From Ananas comosus (Eukaryota; Streptophyta; Magnoliopsida; Poales; Bromeliaceae), in the NCBI RefSeq assembly GCF_001540865.1, contig NC_033621.1, forward strand, positions 11,202,393-11,266,392: a stretch of DNA of 64,000 nt, in the 5' to 3' direction. Both the position numbers and the translations under genes were made by a program. This document shows, piece by piece, positions 23,261 through 35,200 of the stretch. Below the pieces are notes generated by a model. It was not told where the DNA came from, made no database searches, and saw only the letters and a program-made list of their open reading frames with translations. Numbering within the stretch: the stretch's first letter is position 1; every line of letters starts with the position of its first letter.

Positions 23261-23700
23261 AGATCTCATTTTTATTCCTTTTTCCTCTTTCTTTTTTTTT
23301 TTTAGCGAGAGAGAGAGAGCACTTTTCTCTCTTTTTCTTCTTTCGTAAACAACGAACTCGGGTGATATTTTTTGTTTGACTAGATCTTGAAGATTCAAAA
23401 GCCTCTCTTTTTTTTGTTTCGAAAGACATTTATGGGGATGGTTGTAACTGACTAAGAGAACGTGCGCATGGACGCGCTATGGTGAGAATCGTGGGAAGTG
23501 GGTAGTTGAGGAGAACGTGTATGAATCGTGGTGTGGGTATGGGTTGTTACAAAATATTCGTGGGATGTAGAAGGAATTTTGGATGGTTGAGATGAGATTG
23601 TGGGGTTTTTGGACGGTTGTGATGAGATTGTGAGATATTGGTGGTTAGGATGGGATTGCGAAAATATTGCGGATTAGTCCTTTCCCTTTGATCATATTAC

Positions 23701-24230
23701 ACCTTAATAAAAATATTATATGATTAAGGTAGGGCATTTTGTAAATATATAAAGGGAATAGACTAATATGCTATTTATATAACCCGTACGTATTATTTTT
23801 TCGCAATCCGGTGCATGAGATATTTTTCAAAATTTAAATTTATCATGCACCTGGTGCATGGATAATCTCATAAATCATCTCTATTTTATTTCTTTCTCTC
23901 TTCCTTTTTTTCTTTCTTCTTTATTCCTCTCTCTCTTTTTTTTTTTTTATGCTTCAACAATAATCCAACTAGAAAACTTTTAGAAGTATAAATCCTTTGA
24001 TGCTATTATCTTTCTGGCTTTTGGGTCAACCCTTAGGCTTTTTATCATGCATAATGGAAGGCCTTATTTTATATTATTGTCATTTTTTGTGATTTTAAAC
24101 ACTAAATTTATGTAACTTGACATATTGGTGAAAACTTTCTTTTTATTATCATAGTTAGTTAATAATACATTCTAGAAAAGTAATGGATGATAACTTAGTT
24201 TAAAAATATTTTGGAAGCAAAAAATAGTTA
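23701..24230. other. AT-rich spacer, no gene seen
   Basis: A short palindrome, ACCTTAAT and ATTAAGGT, lies at about 23701-23729. 'gtgcatga' and 'tcatgcac' recur around 23810-23860. There are CT-rich runs at 23880-23950. Confidence 0.55.
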
Positions 24231-24238
24231 CTTGCAAA

Positions 24239-24586
24239 CAATAATTTAAGTGCCGTGTCACGGGGTCGTGACGGAAACTTGTTGGCACAGTACGGCATGC
24301 ATGGTGCGTGCCGGATCGTGTTGATGCGTACCGATCTCAAAAAGTATAAGTGTGCCGACACATAATGGCATAAACTATTTATTTTCTTTAGCAACAAAAT
24401 ATTCTAATTGTTTATTATATATTTTTATTAAATATTTTAAATTTCATTGAGAAAATTACTTATTAATTTAAAAAATAAAGAGTTTTGAACTGTGCCATCG
24501 GCACGATGGCTGTACTATATCGATATCTTGCTGCCAAAATACAGTATAGTGGATACGATCCGTATCGTCAGGCACTTAAATCTTTG
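24239..24586. mobile_element. hAT-type MITE, 348 bp
   Basis: Terminal inverted repeats CAATAATTTAAGTGCC and, from the right end, CAAAGATTTAAGTGCC. Flanks CTTGCAAA (24231-24238) and CTTGCAAG (24587-24594) agree in 7 of 8, the duplication size of hAT elements. The interior has no frame. A truncated relative lies at 31758-32181. Confidence 0.8.
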
Positions 24587-24599
24587 CTTGCAAGTTTTT

Positions 24600-25590
24600 T
24601 GTGTTTTATCATCAAACAAATACCTTGAATGTAAGAATTACAAATAATCCACCATCCCTTTTAACATTATTTTATATAAAATACTTAAAAAAATAAGGCT
24701 CAAAACATAAAAAAAACCTCAAAGAATATATCCTTTCTTTCACTTTTTTTTTTTTGACTATCAAAAGTCTACATTTTATCCTTTCAAAATTTCAAGTTGA
24801 TATATTTAACCCCTCTCCATAAAGTTTCTGTCACTATTTCTTTTATTTCATATAATTTAAACCGAAAATACCCTTCAGCATGATAAATTTTTTTATAAAA
24901 TAAATAAGAGTAATTTGTTTGTTCCGTTTTCTCCATAACACCATAACCTTTAAAAATATTTCTAAACTTTTATAAAGACAAAATATAGATTTTTGAAAGA
25001 TAAAGATTTTTTAAAAAATAAGTATTTATAGATTTTTTTTTTTGTATTTTAGCTAAAAATTATTCACTTTTAATCTGACTTTTTTTTCAAAATAACCTTA
25101 TAAAATTTTCTAATTGGGTAAATAATCCTATGGATTTTTTTTTTTTGGCAAACTAATCATTTTTTGCTGTGCAGGAGCCACGTAAGAATTTTCTCTTAAA
25201 GACGGTGAACTATTCACTGCCTTCGTAATTTTTCACAAAATCGGTGAATCATTCACCGTCTTTCGCTTATTTACTATTTATTTCTATATCCCATAAATAA
25301 TCCTCTATCAAATAAAAATTCTAATAATTCATGTATAATTCTAACTGCCTTACTTTTTTCTATTTTCTATATAATCCACGTACAATCTTAATGAATGCGG
25401 TGAATGATTCACCGTCTTTAAAAGGCTTGACAGAGTGCGGTGAGTGATTTAACACATTTCGGCAAAAAAAAATCTAGCATGACAAAAAGAAGATTAGTTT
25501 GTCAAATATAAATTTGGCAGAATTATTTTGTAAATTATAAAGTTTTAAAAGATTATTTTGTAAAAAAATATGTTTTAACCTTTTATTTGA
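24600..25590. other. AT-rich spacer with a GGTGAATGATTCACC palindrome repeat
   Basis: The phrases GACGGTGAACTATTCACTG (25201), CGGTGAATCATTCACCGTC (25242) and GCGGTGAATGATTCACCGTC (25398), then GCGGTGAGTGATTTAAC (25438), are palindromic and repeated. They are probably the remains of a foldback element covering about 25030-25570. There is no gene. Confidence 0.5.
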
Positions 25591-25597
25591 GATGTTC

Positions 25598-25702
25598 AAG
25601 TTTTTTTTTTTTGAGAAAGAGAGCGAGCTATCTATTTTATTTATTAAGTAAAATGAACTAAAAATACAGTGTGAAAGCAATTAGGGCCTCGGAAGCAAGC
25701 GA
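25598..25702 (-). mobile_element. Poly(A)-tailed retroposed fragment (- strand)
   Basis: Read on -, a short body ends in TCGCTCTCTTTCTC followed by a run of about 13 A (T at 25599-25611). The same kind of 3' end occurs at 57764-57880 and, more loosely, in the SINEs. The 5' part is missing or replaced by the neighbouring hAT element. Confidence 0.45.
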
Positions 25703-25710
25703 GCCACAAC

Positions 25711-26914
25711 TAGGGGTGGAAACGAGCCGAGCTCGAGCGAGCTTATGTCAGCTCAAATTCGGCTTGAAATTAATTTCGAGCCTAAAATTTAGGGCTACAA
25801 GCGCGGCTTGAAATTAATTCGTGAGCCTGAGCTGTCGAAGCGAGTCCTAATTTCGAAAGTCGAGCCGATGCTCGAGCTCTTAACGAGACGATTGAAAATT
25901 CTCGACATTAGTTATAATCAATAGTTTAATTTTTTAGAGAACTTATTACCTATAATTTGAGCACATGTTCTAATAGTTCAAAAATACAAAATATTGTGAG
26001 AAATGTGAGGCTTAGGTGATGTTTGACTGGGGTGAGGGTCAGAAGAGAGAGAGAGAGAGGGAGAGGAGGAAAAATTTAGGGGATTTGTGAAATTTGAATG
26101 GTTATATGTTTTAGGTTATGTGCCGAACAAATGAAGTCTGAAGAAAGGGTGTGTTCTGGTATTTAGAGTTTGGCTCAATTGGCGAAGGTTTACTTGCTTG
26201 GTTATATATTGGGTGCGAACAATAATAACAAATTAAAATTAGTCCTATAATATTAATTTTATTTATTATTATTTAATTATATATTATATATAGAAGAGTT
26301 AGGATACATGGACTGATGAAAGAGAGAGAGAGAGCAGGAGTGGAGAGAGATGAGTAGAGAGAGAAGAGATATGAGGATAACTATGATATGGAAGGTACGG
26401 AGTTCCGTGCTTCAGCTCTTCGATGGTTGCGACTTTCGAATTCGCGATCAGGCTACGTTTTAAACTTGATTGGTATTTGAAGTATCTAGTAAAATAATTT
26501 TTATGTTTTTTACGATATATTTGCTAGTCACGCGAGGGGCTCAAGAATCAAACGCTGAAAATAAAATCTTACAAAATGAATATATATGACAGTTAAAAAT
26601 TTTAAATCAAAGATATTAATCTTGTTTTATATAGTATAAGAATTTTATCAAATTTTCACATGTTTGGATATTTCACTATACGTAATTATATATATTACTA
26701 GGTATATTAGTATATATATATATTTTCGAGCTTTCGAGCTTTTCGAGCCTAATTCGAACGAGCCGAGTAATACTCAAGCTCGGCTTGAAATGAATTTCGA
26801 GCCTTTTATTTTGTTCAAGCTCGACTCATTTAATTTCGAGTCGAGCTCGAGCGAGCCGAATATCGAGCCGAACACGAGTCGAACGCGAGCCGGCTCGCTC
26901 GTTTGCCAGCCCTA
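25711..26914. mobile_element. hAT-type element, 1204 bp, with a nested foldback element
   Basis: Ends TAGGGGTGGAAACGAGCC and, on the other strand of the right end, TAGGGCTGGCAAACGAGC. Both flanks are GCCACAAC (25703-25710 and 26915-26922), a perfect 8-bp duplication. The sub-terminal parts are packed with GAGCCGAGCTCGAGC-like words. It has no transposase frame, so it is non-autonomous. The foldback fragment at about 26370-26690 is inserted in it. Confidence 0.9.
26370..26690. mobile_element. Diverged copy of the 8980 foldback element, nested in the hAT element
   Basis: ACTATGATATGGAAGGTACG, CGGAGTTCCGTGCTTC, TTGCGACTTTCGAAT, 'ggggctcaagaatcaaacg' and 'gaaaataaaatcttacaaaatg' follow the order in 8985-9190, with many small deletions. 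It is preceded by GA-rich sequence (26316-26370). The right arm is not found. Confidence 0.7.
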
Positions 26915-26922
26915 GCCACAAC

Positions 26923-27130
26923 AGAATAAAATAAAGCAGAAGAGGGTTGAAGGAAGAAGAGTCAAATTGAGAGTGCCAAGCTTGAAGGGAGATGAGATCT
27001 CTTTTGTGCCCGAGAATGATCCCCTTTCACGTGACCAACTTGAGAGAGAGTCCATATCCTCCTCTGATCCTATCCCACAATTCGATGCCCTGCAACTTGT
27101 GATGTATGCTTCTATATATATCTTGTGGTG

Positions 27131-27172
<42 letters not shown>

Positions 27173-27219
27173 CGTCTCCGTTTCTTCTCTTCTCCGAGCC
27201 TGAACCAAAACGTGCACGC

Positions 27220-27267
<48 letters not shown>

Positions 27268-27300
27268 TCGTCTCCGATAGAGAGAAAGGGGGGAGGGGGA
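26923..27300 (+). promoter_or_regulatory. Promoter and 5' leader of the FAD synthase gene, CT-rich
   Basis: A TATATATA stands at about 27113-27120. Then follow two CT microsatellites (27137-27171 and 27221-27262), a usual feature of plant 5' leaders, and the ATG at 27301. The transcription start is inferred to lie about 30 bp after the TATA. Confidence 0.55.
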
Positions 27301-27409
27301 ATGGAGATCGACCGAGCTATAAGGGAGAGCACCGATCGGAGGCTTCAGACCAAATACAACAACGCGATCTACGTGATTCAGAGGGCGTTCGCTCTCTACA
27401 AGTATGATG

Positions 27410-27455
<46 letters not shown>

Positions 27456-27926
27456 GGAATCGATAATTTAGCCCGTTTTTGAGTACTATTTATCGTTATC
27501 TCGCTCTTGTTGTTCGTTTGGATTGCTGAATTCGGTCCCGTTCAGGGTGTTGGTTGATCGAAATTAACCCTCTCGATTTCCAAGTCTTTGTTAGGTTTTT
27601 TTGCTAGATTTGTTTTTTTCCTACTGATTATAGCCTACTGGTTGATGATCAAGATGACGCCCCATATTCTGCACTTTATGGACTCTGAATAAACTGTTAC
27701 TTGTTCGTGCGTTTTGGATTAGGGACATACATTTGTCGAAATCGGGCCCGGTGCTCTCTCTCTTGGTGGTAAAAAATGTTTAAATGTAGATTAGTTAGTT
27801 TTTTAGGTTTGTGTCTGAAAGGAGTTGTACCATTATCTGTGTTCTGTTAGAGCAACAAAAAAAAAAATGTAGAAAGAGAGATGGGCAAATGGTGATTTGG
27901 CCTCTGTCTGTAGTGCTCGGTCCGCT

Positions 27927-27970
<44 letters not shown>

Positions 27971-30900
27971 CTGAAGTATATTCTGTTTAAAATGTCCAAT
28001 CTTGGTGATTCATGCGATCTTCATGAGATTGTTAATGCCACATAAATCTTCACCATTGCACATGAACGGCATCGAAGTTGAATCCCACAAAGTGTTCTCA
28101 TAGATTCCTACAAAAAGTGTTAAATTTATTAAGCATCATAATGGGGATGAGTTCAATTTAACACCAAGTCCTTTCTTTAGGCAGATTAAATTATGTATAG
28201 CTTGAAATCAACCTCCTCTAAAGAAACTGCATGTGTCGACAAATGTGATGGTTTGAGTGGCTATGGTCGTCTGAAGATATAGAACGTAATTAAAATTATA
28301 GGTTTTGAGTGGCACATATGTAAGAAACCTCTTATATTAATGGAGGGTTCTAAAACGAATGGATGATACTAGTATAACTTTGTTCTGGTTAAGCAAGAAG
28401 TGTGCAAGTGTTCCAAGCAAACTGACCGTGATTGGCAGATTGGTGAGACAACAGTCAAGATATTTCTGCATCTAAATAGTTCTGATGGTCTTAGGAGCTT
28501 AAGGCAACTCCAGATCATATTTTAATCCTGCTCAATGTGTTAGAGAAATGGTTTCAAGCAGAAACTTTGGTTCATAGGGAGATAACAATAAATGAGTCGA
28601 GAATGCATGAATTCAACTTTTCTCATTCTGTTCTGGATTCCTCTCTAAAGGTATCCTTCCATTTTATCTAGGACACATACTTAAATAGTTTGGGTAAGGT
28701 TATATTCCACATAGATTATTTCAAAATGGATGATACCATCAAGTAGTATCAGGTCCAGCACCACCCTTCTACATTCTGGTGAATGGTGATTTTCTGTCTT
28801 TTATAGCTTGAGTATAATGTAACCTCTAGAAGACAAAACCAAGAACTATTTTAGTCCTTAGAGCCTGCATGCATGTTCTATGACCTCATTCATTAATATT
28901 TGTGTGACTTCTTTTCTAATTACAAATGGCAATTCTAGAAGAGCATAATGTCTTGTGCTAAGTGCGATGAAGGTTAAACTTTACCTCTGTTCAGATATGA
29001 TATTGATCTTTCGATGAGCAAGGCCGTACTTGGAGTATTGGGTTTTTCGCTGATACCTTCACTTTGGTCGTCCTTCTCCTATAATTGTTTAGGTTAACTT
29101 TCGTTTTTGCTTTTGTTTTGCCTTTTTTTGCTTTGCCATTTTTCTCATGGCTAATGCTATATGTAAAGACTTAGTTGTACAAAGGCAGTTCACAAACGAA
29201 ATGACATTTATCTGATGAAGGTTTCTTCTGCCTCACTTGTTTATTATATTTTGGTTTTCATTTTAACTTTTTGTATATATTTCTTATGGTAATAGTATAG
29301 GATGAGCTGATTAAAACTCGTATCCTTTTGGAAATGCCTTGGAGCAGGTTAGAGGAAGTTGCCTTGAGCTTTAATGGAGGAAAGGACTCAACTGTAATTC
29401 ATTCCTTTCAATTGTCCCTTCTTAGTTTTGACTGGCCTGAATTAACAAATTCTGGATCCTTTTCTAAAGATATTTGTATTGCAGGTTTTGCTACATTTAA
29501 TTCGAGCTGGATATTATCTGCACATGGACAAAACTGATTTTTGTAATGGGATCCAGCAAGATGGGCTTCTAAACTGCCCTATACGGACTATCTATTTTGA
29601 GAGCCCATGTGCTTTTCCAGAAATTAATTCATTTACTTATGAAACAGCCTCCCAGTAAGAATGCTCTCAACTTTGGGCTGCTACTTTATGATTATTTTCT
29701 TTCTTTGTTAAGAAAAAATATTGAAGATCTCAAAATTTTCTCTTTACACGAGACATATAACGCATAATTCTGTTGGTTTATTGGAGCTTTTTATTTGATA
29801 ATTTCTGCATTTTGGTTTCCTTCTGTAGTTATGGCTTGCCATTGGAGATTATTCGCTCAGATTTCAAGTCTGGTCTGGAAGGTTTGCTAAAGGAAAAACC
29901 TACCAAAGCTATATTTCTTGGCACCCGAATTGGAGATCCTAATGCGGTATCTTTCTAGATTTCTTCGAAGTATCATATATGTCAGGTGAAAATGTACGAA
30001 AGACTTCCTCAACTAATAGGCCATTTTGTAATATATCCTCCAAGTCTGTCTTTATATTTAACGTCCTCTCAATTTTTGCTCTTCTGGTTCGGGTTATTTC
30101 CTTTAATTTGATGGGGGATTCCATTAAATTAATGCCTATTAACAGTTAACTACATTCCTTCAGTTGAAATGTCGGTGGGACCAAATTTAACTGGTGGAAA
30201 TAACTCAAATCAAAAGAAGACAAGCTCGGGATGTGTCAATCAAAGAAAGAAAAAAAATACATAGTTGGGATGCCTATTTCAAAATGGCCTATAGTAAGGC
30301 GGTCTTCATACATTTCTACATATTTAGATCATTTTGAACTGTAATAACTTCCCTTGTTCGGCAGCTTGATTATTACATAGCTATTTGTGTGTCGGAGCTT
30401 TGACGTCATATAGTTGATTTTAACAATGCCAATGCAGGTTGGTCAAGAACAATTCTCCCCTAGTTCAAATGGCTGGCCTCCTTTTATGAGGGTGAATCCT
30501 ATATTGGATTGGTCTTACAGGTTCTTCTTCACTAGAAATTTTTTGTTGTTTTTACTGTTTTACTAATTTTCACATCAAATGAAGTCTGTCATTTTCAACA
30601 TCAGGGATGTGTGGTCTTTCATCCTAACATGCAAGGTTAAGTACTGCAGCTTGTATGATCAAGGGTAAGCTCTTCTTTCTTTTGCTTTTGAAGTGAAGGA
30701 TCATATTGCTAATACACTCTAAGCATCCTTATTAAGGCAAATTTATGATTAGTCTTATCTACACTGTAAATCACGATTCAATTTGTTCCCATCTTTTTCT
30801 CATGCATTCACCAATGTGTTCTTCAAATGTCTCCTAATAATCCTGATTAATTTTTATCCTAGTTTAGATTGTATAGCAATCGCAACTTCTATCCTTGATG

Positions 30901-31117
30901 ATTCCATTTAGTTGGCCTTTATGATATTCTCTTGTTTTTCATTCTCGAGGCACAGTTTGGTTGGGCAGTCAATCTAGGGGTAAGATTTGAACCCCAATAA
31001 CTATAGATGCGAATTTCAATTTGTTCATGAAGTTGATTGGTGGAAAATACTTAATGATGCTTGTCTGTTATTATTCAGTCTTGAGTCTTTTTGTTCTTAC
31101 TGTTCTTTATTATCGAT

Positions 31118-31194
<77 letters not shown>

Positions 31195-32181
31195 TCCGGC
31201 TATAATACTCTTGTGAGAACAATCACCTTCGCATGCATAAGTCGCTCATAACTCGCTTTTGATGATAGGGCTTCCGAATTACCGACCTATACCGTTAAAC
31301 ATAATTTAGAGCATTTGAAACTTCTAGAAATCAAATTTTATAATTTTTTGATATCATTTACCTTATGATCAAAAGATCTCAAAATTAATAACTTTTAATA
31401 GCCGGTATGAGATATTTCTTTGTTTAACAGAGTAAAAAATCATAATTGATTGAATTTTTTATAGAAATGCTATTCACTATCTAGATAAAGATCAATAACT
31501 CCGATCTTAAATTGAAAGATCTGATCATCCTTTTTTTTGGATGTCGTTCAATTTTGACCGTTCATTTTATGCTTGCTTGATGAACTTTATTATAATTTCG
31601 AAAAATTACGAAATTTATTTTCTAGAAGTTTCAAATTCTCTAAATCATATACTTAACGGCAGAGATCGTCGATTCGGAAGCTCCATCATTGAAAACAATT
31701 TATGAGTATAAAGAGCGCTACACTCATAAGAGTATAGTAGACCTACTCTCTATATATCAAGGATTTAAGTGTCCATCGGCATGGGCCGTATCTATCATGC
31801 CGTATCGTGCCAATAATATATTGGCACGATACAGCCCAGTGCCGATGGCATAGCTCAAAACTCTCTCACCTTCCTCCAAAGAAGTGAGGTTCCAATCTCA
31901 TATCATGTTGCTCGAACCATTGATCCTGTCCGGTCCTAAGCAATACTTGACGAGGGGCCTGTTTTGACTCGGCTATTCTTTAAATTAGTAAGTATTTTTC
32001 TCAATAAAAGTTCAAAAGATTTGATAAAAATACATAATAAACAGTTAGAATATTTTGTTGCTAAAGAAAATAAATATTTCATGCTATTATGTGTTGGCAC
32101 ACATGAATTTTTTGTGACTGGCACGCACTGGCCCGGCCCGGCATGCACCATGCTGTACTGTGCTGGCAAGTTTCCCACGGC

Positions 32182-32266
<85 letters not shown>

Positions 32267-35200
32267 GAACTAGGCTAATATACTATTAATAGCACCAAGT
32301 CATTGGTGCTATATATATATATATAGAACTAGGCTAATATACTATTAATAGCACCAAGTCATTGGTGCTACCGAGTTTTTGGCCATTGGATTAAGAGATG
32401 TGTGGTTAGGATGATGTGGGCCCTCTAGGGTTGAGTGAGTGGTTGGTTGAATAGTATGATCTAACGGTTGAAAATGATCAAAAGGGTAGATCTAATGGCG
32501 GAAAACTTGGTAGCACCAAGTGTTTCGTGCTATTAATAGCATAGTAGCCGGACTCTATATATATATTATTGTTCATACTGATGATTTCTTTCTTTAGGTA
32601 TACTTCCATTGGGAGCATATATGACACAGTTCCAAATACATTATTGTGCATTGCTGATTCCTCGAGCATGGAGGAAAATTTTAAACCTGCATATATGCTG
32701 TTAGATGGAAGACTTGAAAGGGCGGGGAGAGCAAAGAAAAATTCTGTAAAATCTGAAAACAATTCTGTTCCAAGTAATGGCCTTAACATTGTTGATGCTC
32801 ATCAAAGTGCATCTTACAGAGCATCAATCATTATTGTGGGCGATGAGTATCTGTAAGTCTTTTTCTTTGTCAGTCAATCTAATACTTTCAAACACTCTGC
32901 AATAACTGACTGTAATGACAGAATGTTTGACACTGAGATTTCCTGTTCTCTACATTATCTGCTCTATGTTTATGAATTATGAAGTTCTTAGATTCAGGGA
33001 TTGTATTGGCCTGTTTAGTTCGGCATTTTAGTGTTTCGATTAGTTAGTTTAATCCGTTTTTATATTAATGAAGTACCTCCCGTTTATATAAAGAATGTTG
33101 ATTAATACTGTTTGTGCCAGCTGTAATCAATAGAGTGGTTGAGGACTGCAGATGTTCGATAACCATCTAGTCGCCAAATGTGTCAAGTTATGCACTCGAT
33201 TATTTCATTTTCAACATGTAGAATCAAATAGAATCGAATTGGATTAGTTATTAAACTGAACAAAACCAACCGAAATGACTCTGTTCAGTTTGGCAAGTTG
33301 GTCTACACCGAACTGGCAAACCCCAAATTAGATGTGCCTTTCTGTTTTCTGTATGAACCTAGACACATAGTTATGTTATTCCTGTCAAGTATTGTAAAAC
33401 TGTTATTAATGTTTGAAGACTACGTGCTTGGTTTTACATTAAAGCATGCTGGTTTCATGGGGAAAAATCCTCATGTAACTGTTTTATATACTGAAAAGTT
33501 TGTTTTGCATTCCATGTCATGGAAATAAAGAACACCAGATAATAATTTTCCCAATAATAGGTTGTCTTCATTTTCCAGAAAATTGAGAAAAATATTAGTG
33601 TCTTTTTCAGTGTTCCTCGTAAAAATCATAAAATAAAATTCATTAAGAGCACTTTTCATAGATATTTGTTTTGGAAGATTTTTCCCAGAATAAGATACAA
33701 CCTTATAGAGGTTCTGTCCAGCTTTCTATCTTCAAGACAGCATAAGAATAATTTGCTTTATTTGATTTCTACGAGAGAAATTCTCACCACTAAACTTAGT
33801 GTATTATGTCAGTATTTGTATAACCTTCACAAAAAAATCTATGTGTGGCATAAGGTATATCCTGCTGTTCTCTTTGAAAATAATCTTATTATAACACCAA
33901 CTTTTGCTTTAAGATGGCATGCAAGTGTTTTACAGAGTGAAAAACAATTCGAGTGTTTGGCATGGATCCTACCTTCATCTTTTTCATCAGGATAAAATTG
34001 GAGTATGATATATTTATGAACTATTATTGGATTTTGCGATATTGGTAGATCATGTTTACTTGTTGCATTCTGTTATTATACTAATGCTTGTTTTCTGGTT
34101 ATTTATGGTTTATACTTTTGTTTTACCAATTTTTTATGTTTTGATTTGCCATCCATTAACATATCAGCATAAGTGTCCATCTTCAGCTAATATCTTTCAG
34201 ATTTGTTCTATACAAGCATATTAATAGTTGACATTGAGGGATTGTGTTTTACTTTTTTCTTGAAAAGTATCTAGATATAATCAGTGTGCATATTGTTCAG
34301 ATTTGGGACTTTTGAAGACAAATTGGGAACAGCATTATGCAAGAAGCTTCATGATATCGGCTGGCAAGTTTCCCACATAGCGGTCGTTCAAAATGAAGTA
34401 AGATAAATCTTAATTTGATAGTTACATGCCTGAAAAAAATAGTCTTGTTATTTGTTAGCCTATTGAACCATTTAGGATGTAGGCAGTAATAATTTCTTGC
34501 GCAGTTTGTGGTCTTGAGTATTTTGATTTAGCATCTGTTGCTTACTTAGCCAGTATGGTTTCATAAATTTTTTTTAAAACTTTTCTTGGATTTTTATAAC
34601 AGTATTAATACAAATGGGTGACTAACTGACATAGTTCTTCTCAAAATTAAAAAAAAAAGGAAAAGAAAAGGTAAAAAAGAAGATTCACTAACATGGTATG
34701 TTCCTGTGGAGAGATTTGTATAATTCAGCTAAAATATTATAGTACAAACTCTGAGAGACCAATTCACTACTATGTAAGAAAAAAGTAATATTGTGTAAAC
34801 TATCCAATATTAGAATGATAGCTAGGAGTTCTGATACTTCATTTTTTTTGTTTTTCATCTTTTGAATGCAAAATATCTTCAAAGTCAGGTTGAATTGAGC
34901 CGTGCATCTCTTGTAAATCTGGTAGTGAGTATTTGCCAACCAGAAAGACAGGTAGAGTGGCGGGCATCTGCCTGCTGTTGATTATCACCAAAATGGTTGT
35001 CGTAATGGTATTTAAATCTTTTGTCCTTTGGATAACCTCATTATTTACCATAGTTACTTAATACTGTTTATAAGATGCAATTCTCATACTAATATTTCCA
35101 ATCGTTTGGGTGTAACTAACTTGGGTTTTCTTTTCCAAATAACAGTATTTATGAAGCTATGCATGTAATGATTGCTTCAGTAGGATGTTGTAAATAATAT

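Larger units (their letters stand above)
19130..23700. repeat. Non-coding mosaic of successive tandem-repeat arrays, about 4.6 kb
   Basis: A block in which one short repeat theme follows another: a hairpin array (19327-20005), a TTTAACGACGTTTCGGTCG repeat (20052-20150), 'ttcatggacttatgg' repeats (20170-20460) and 'gggctcaaaatggg' repeats (20520-21400). Then come a 95-bp GC-rich tandem repeat (21797-22200), 'gagcatgtccggg' repeats (22340-22500), a 92-bp duplication (22690-22870) and 'gagatgagattgtgg' repeats (23570-23680). From 20 to 21.4 kb the + strand is strongly G and T rich. There are no conserved domains, LTRs or terminal repeats that I can find. It may be the interior of an unclassified non-autonomous element. 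Confidence 0.6.

Noticed and set aside
22663..23379. 238-codon frame on + and 223-codon frame on -
   Set aside because: They overlap on opposite strands, have low-complexity composition, end in GA/CT microsatellite translation, and show no known domain.
19130..23700. Centromeric or subtelomeric satellite
   Set aside because: No single monomer is repeated throughout; each theme has only a few copies.
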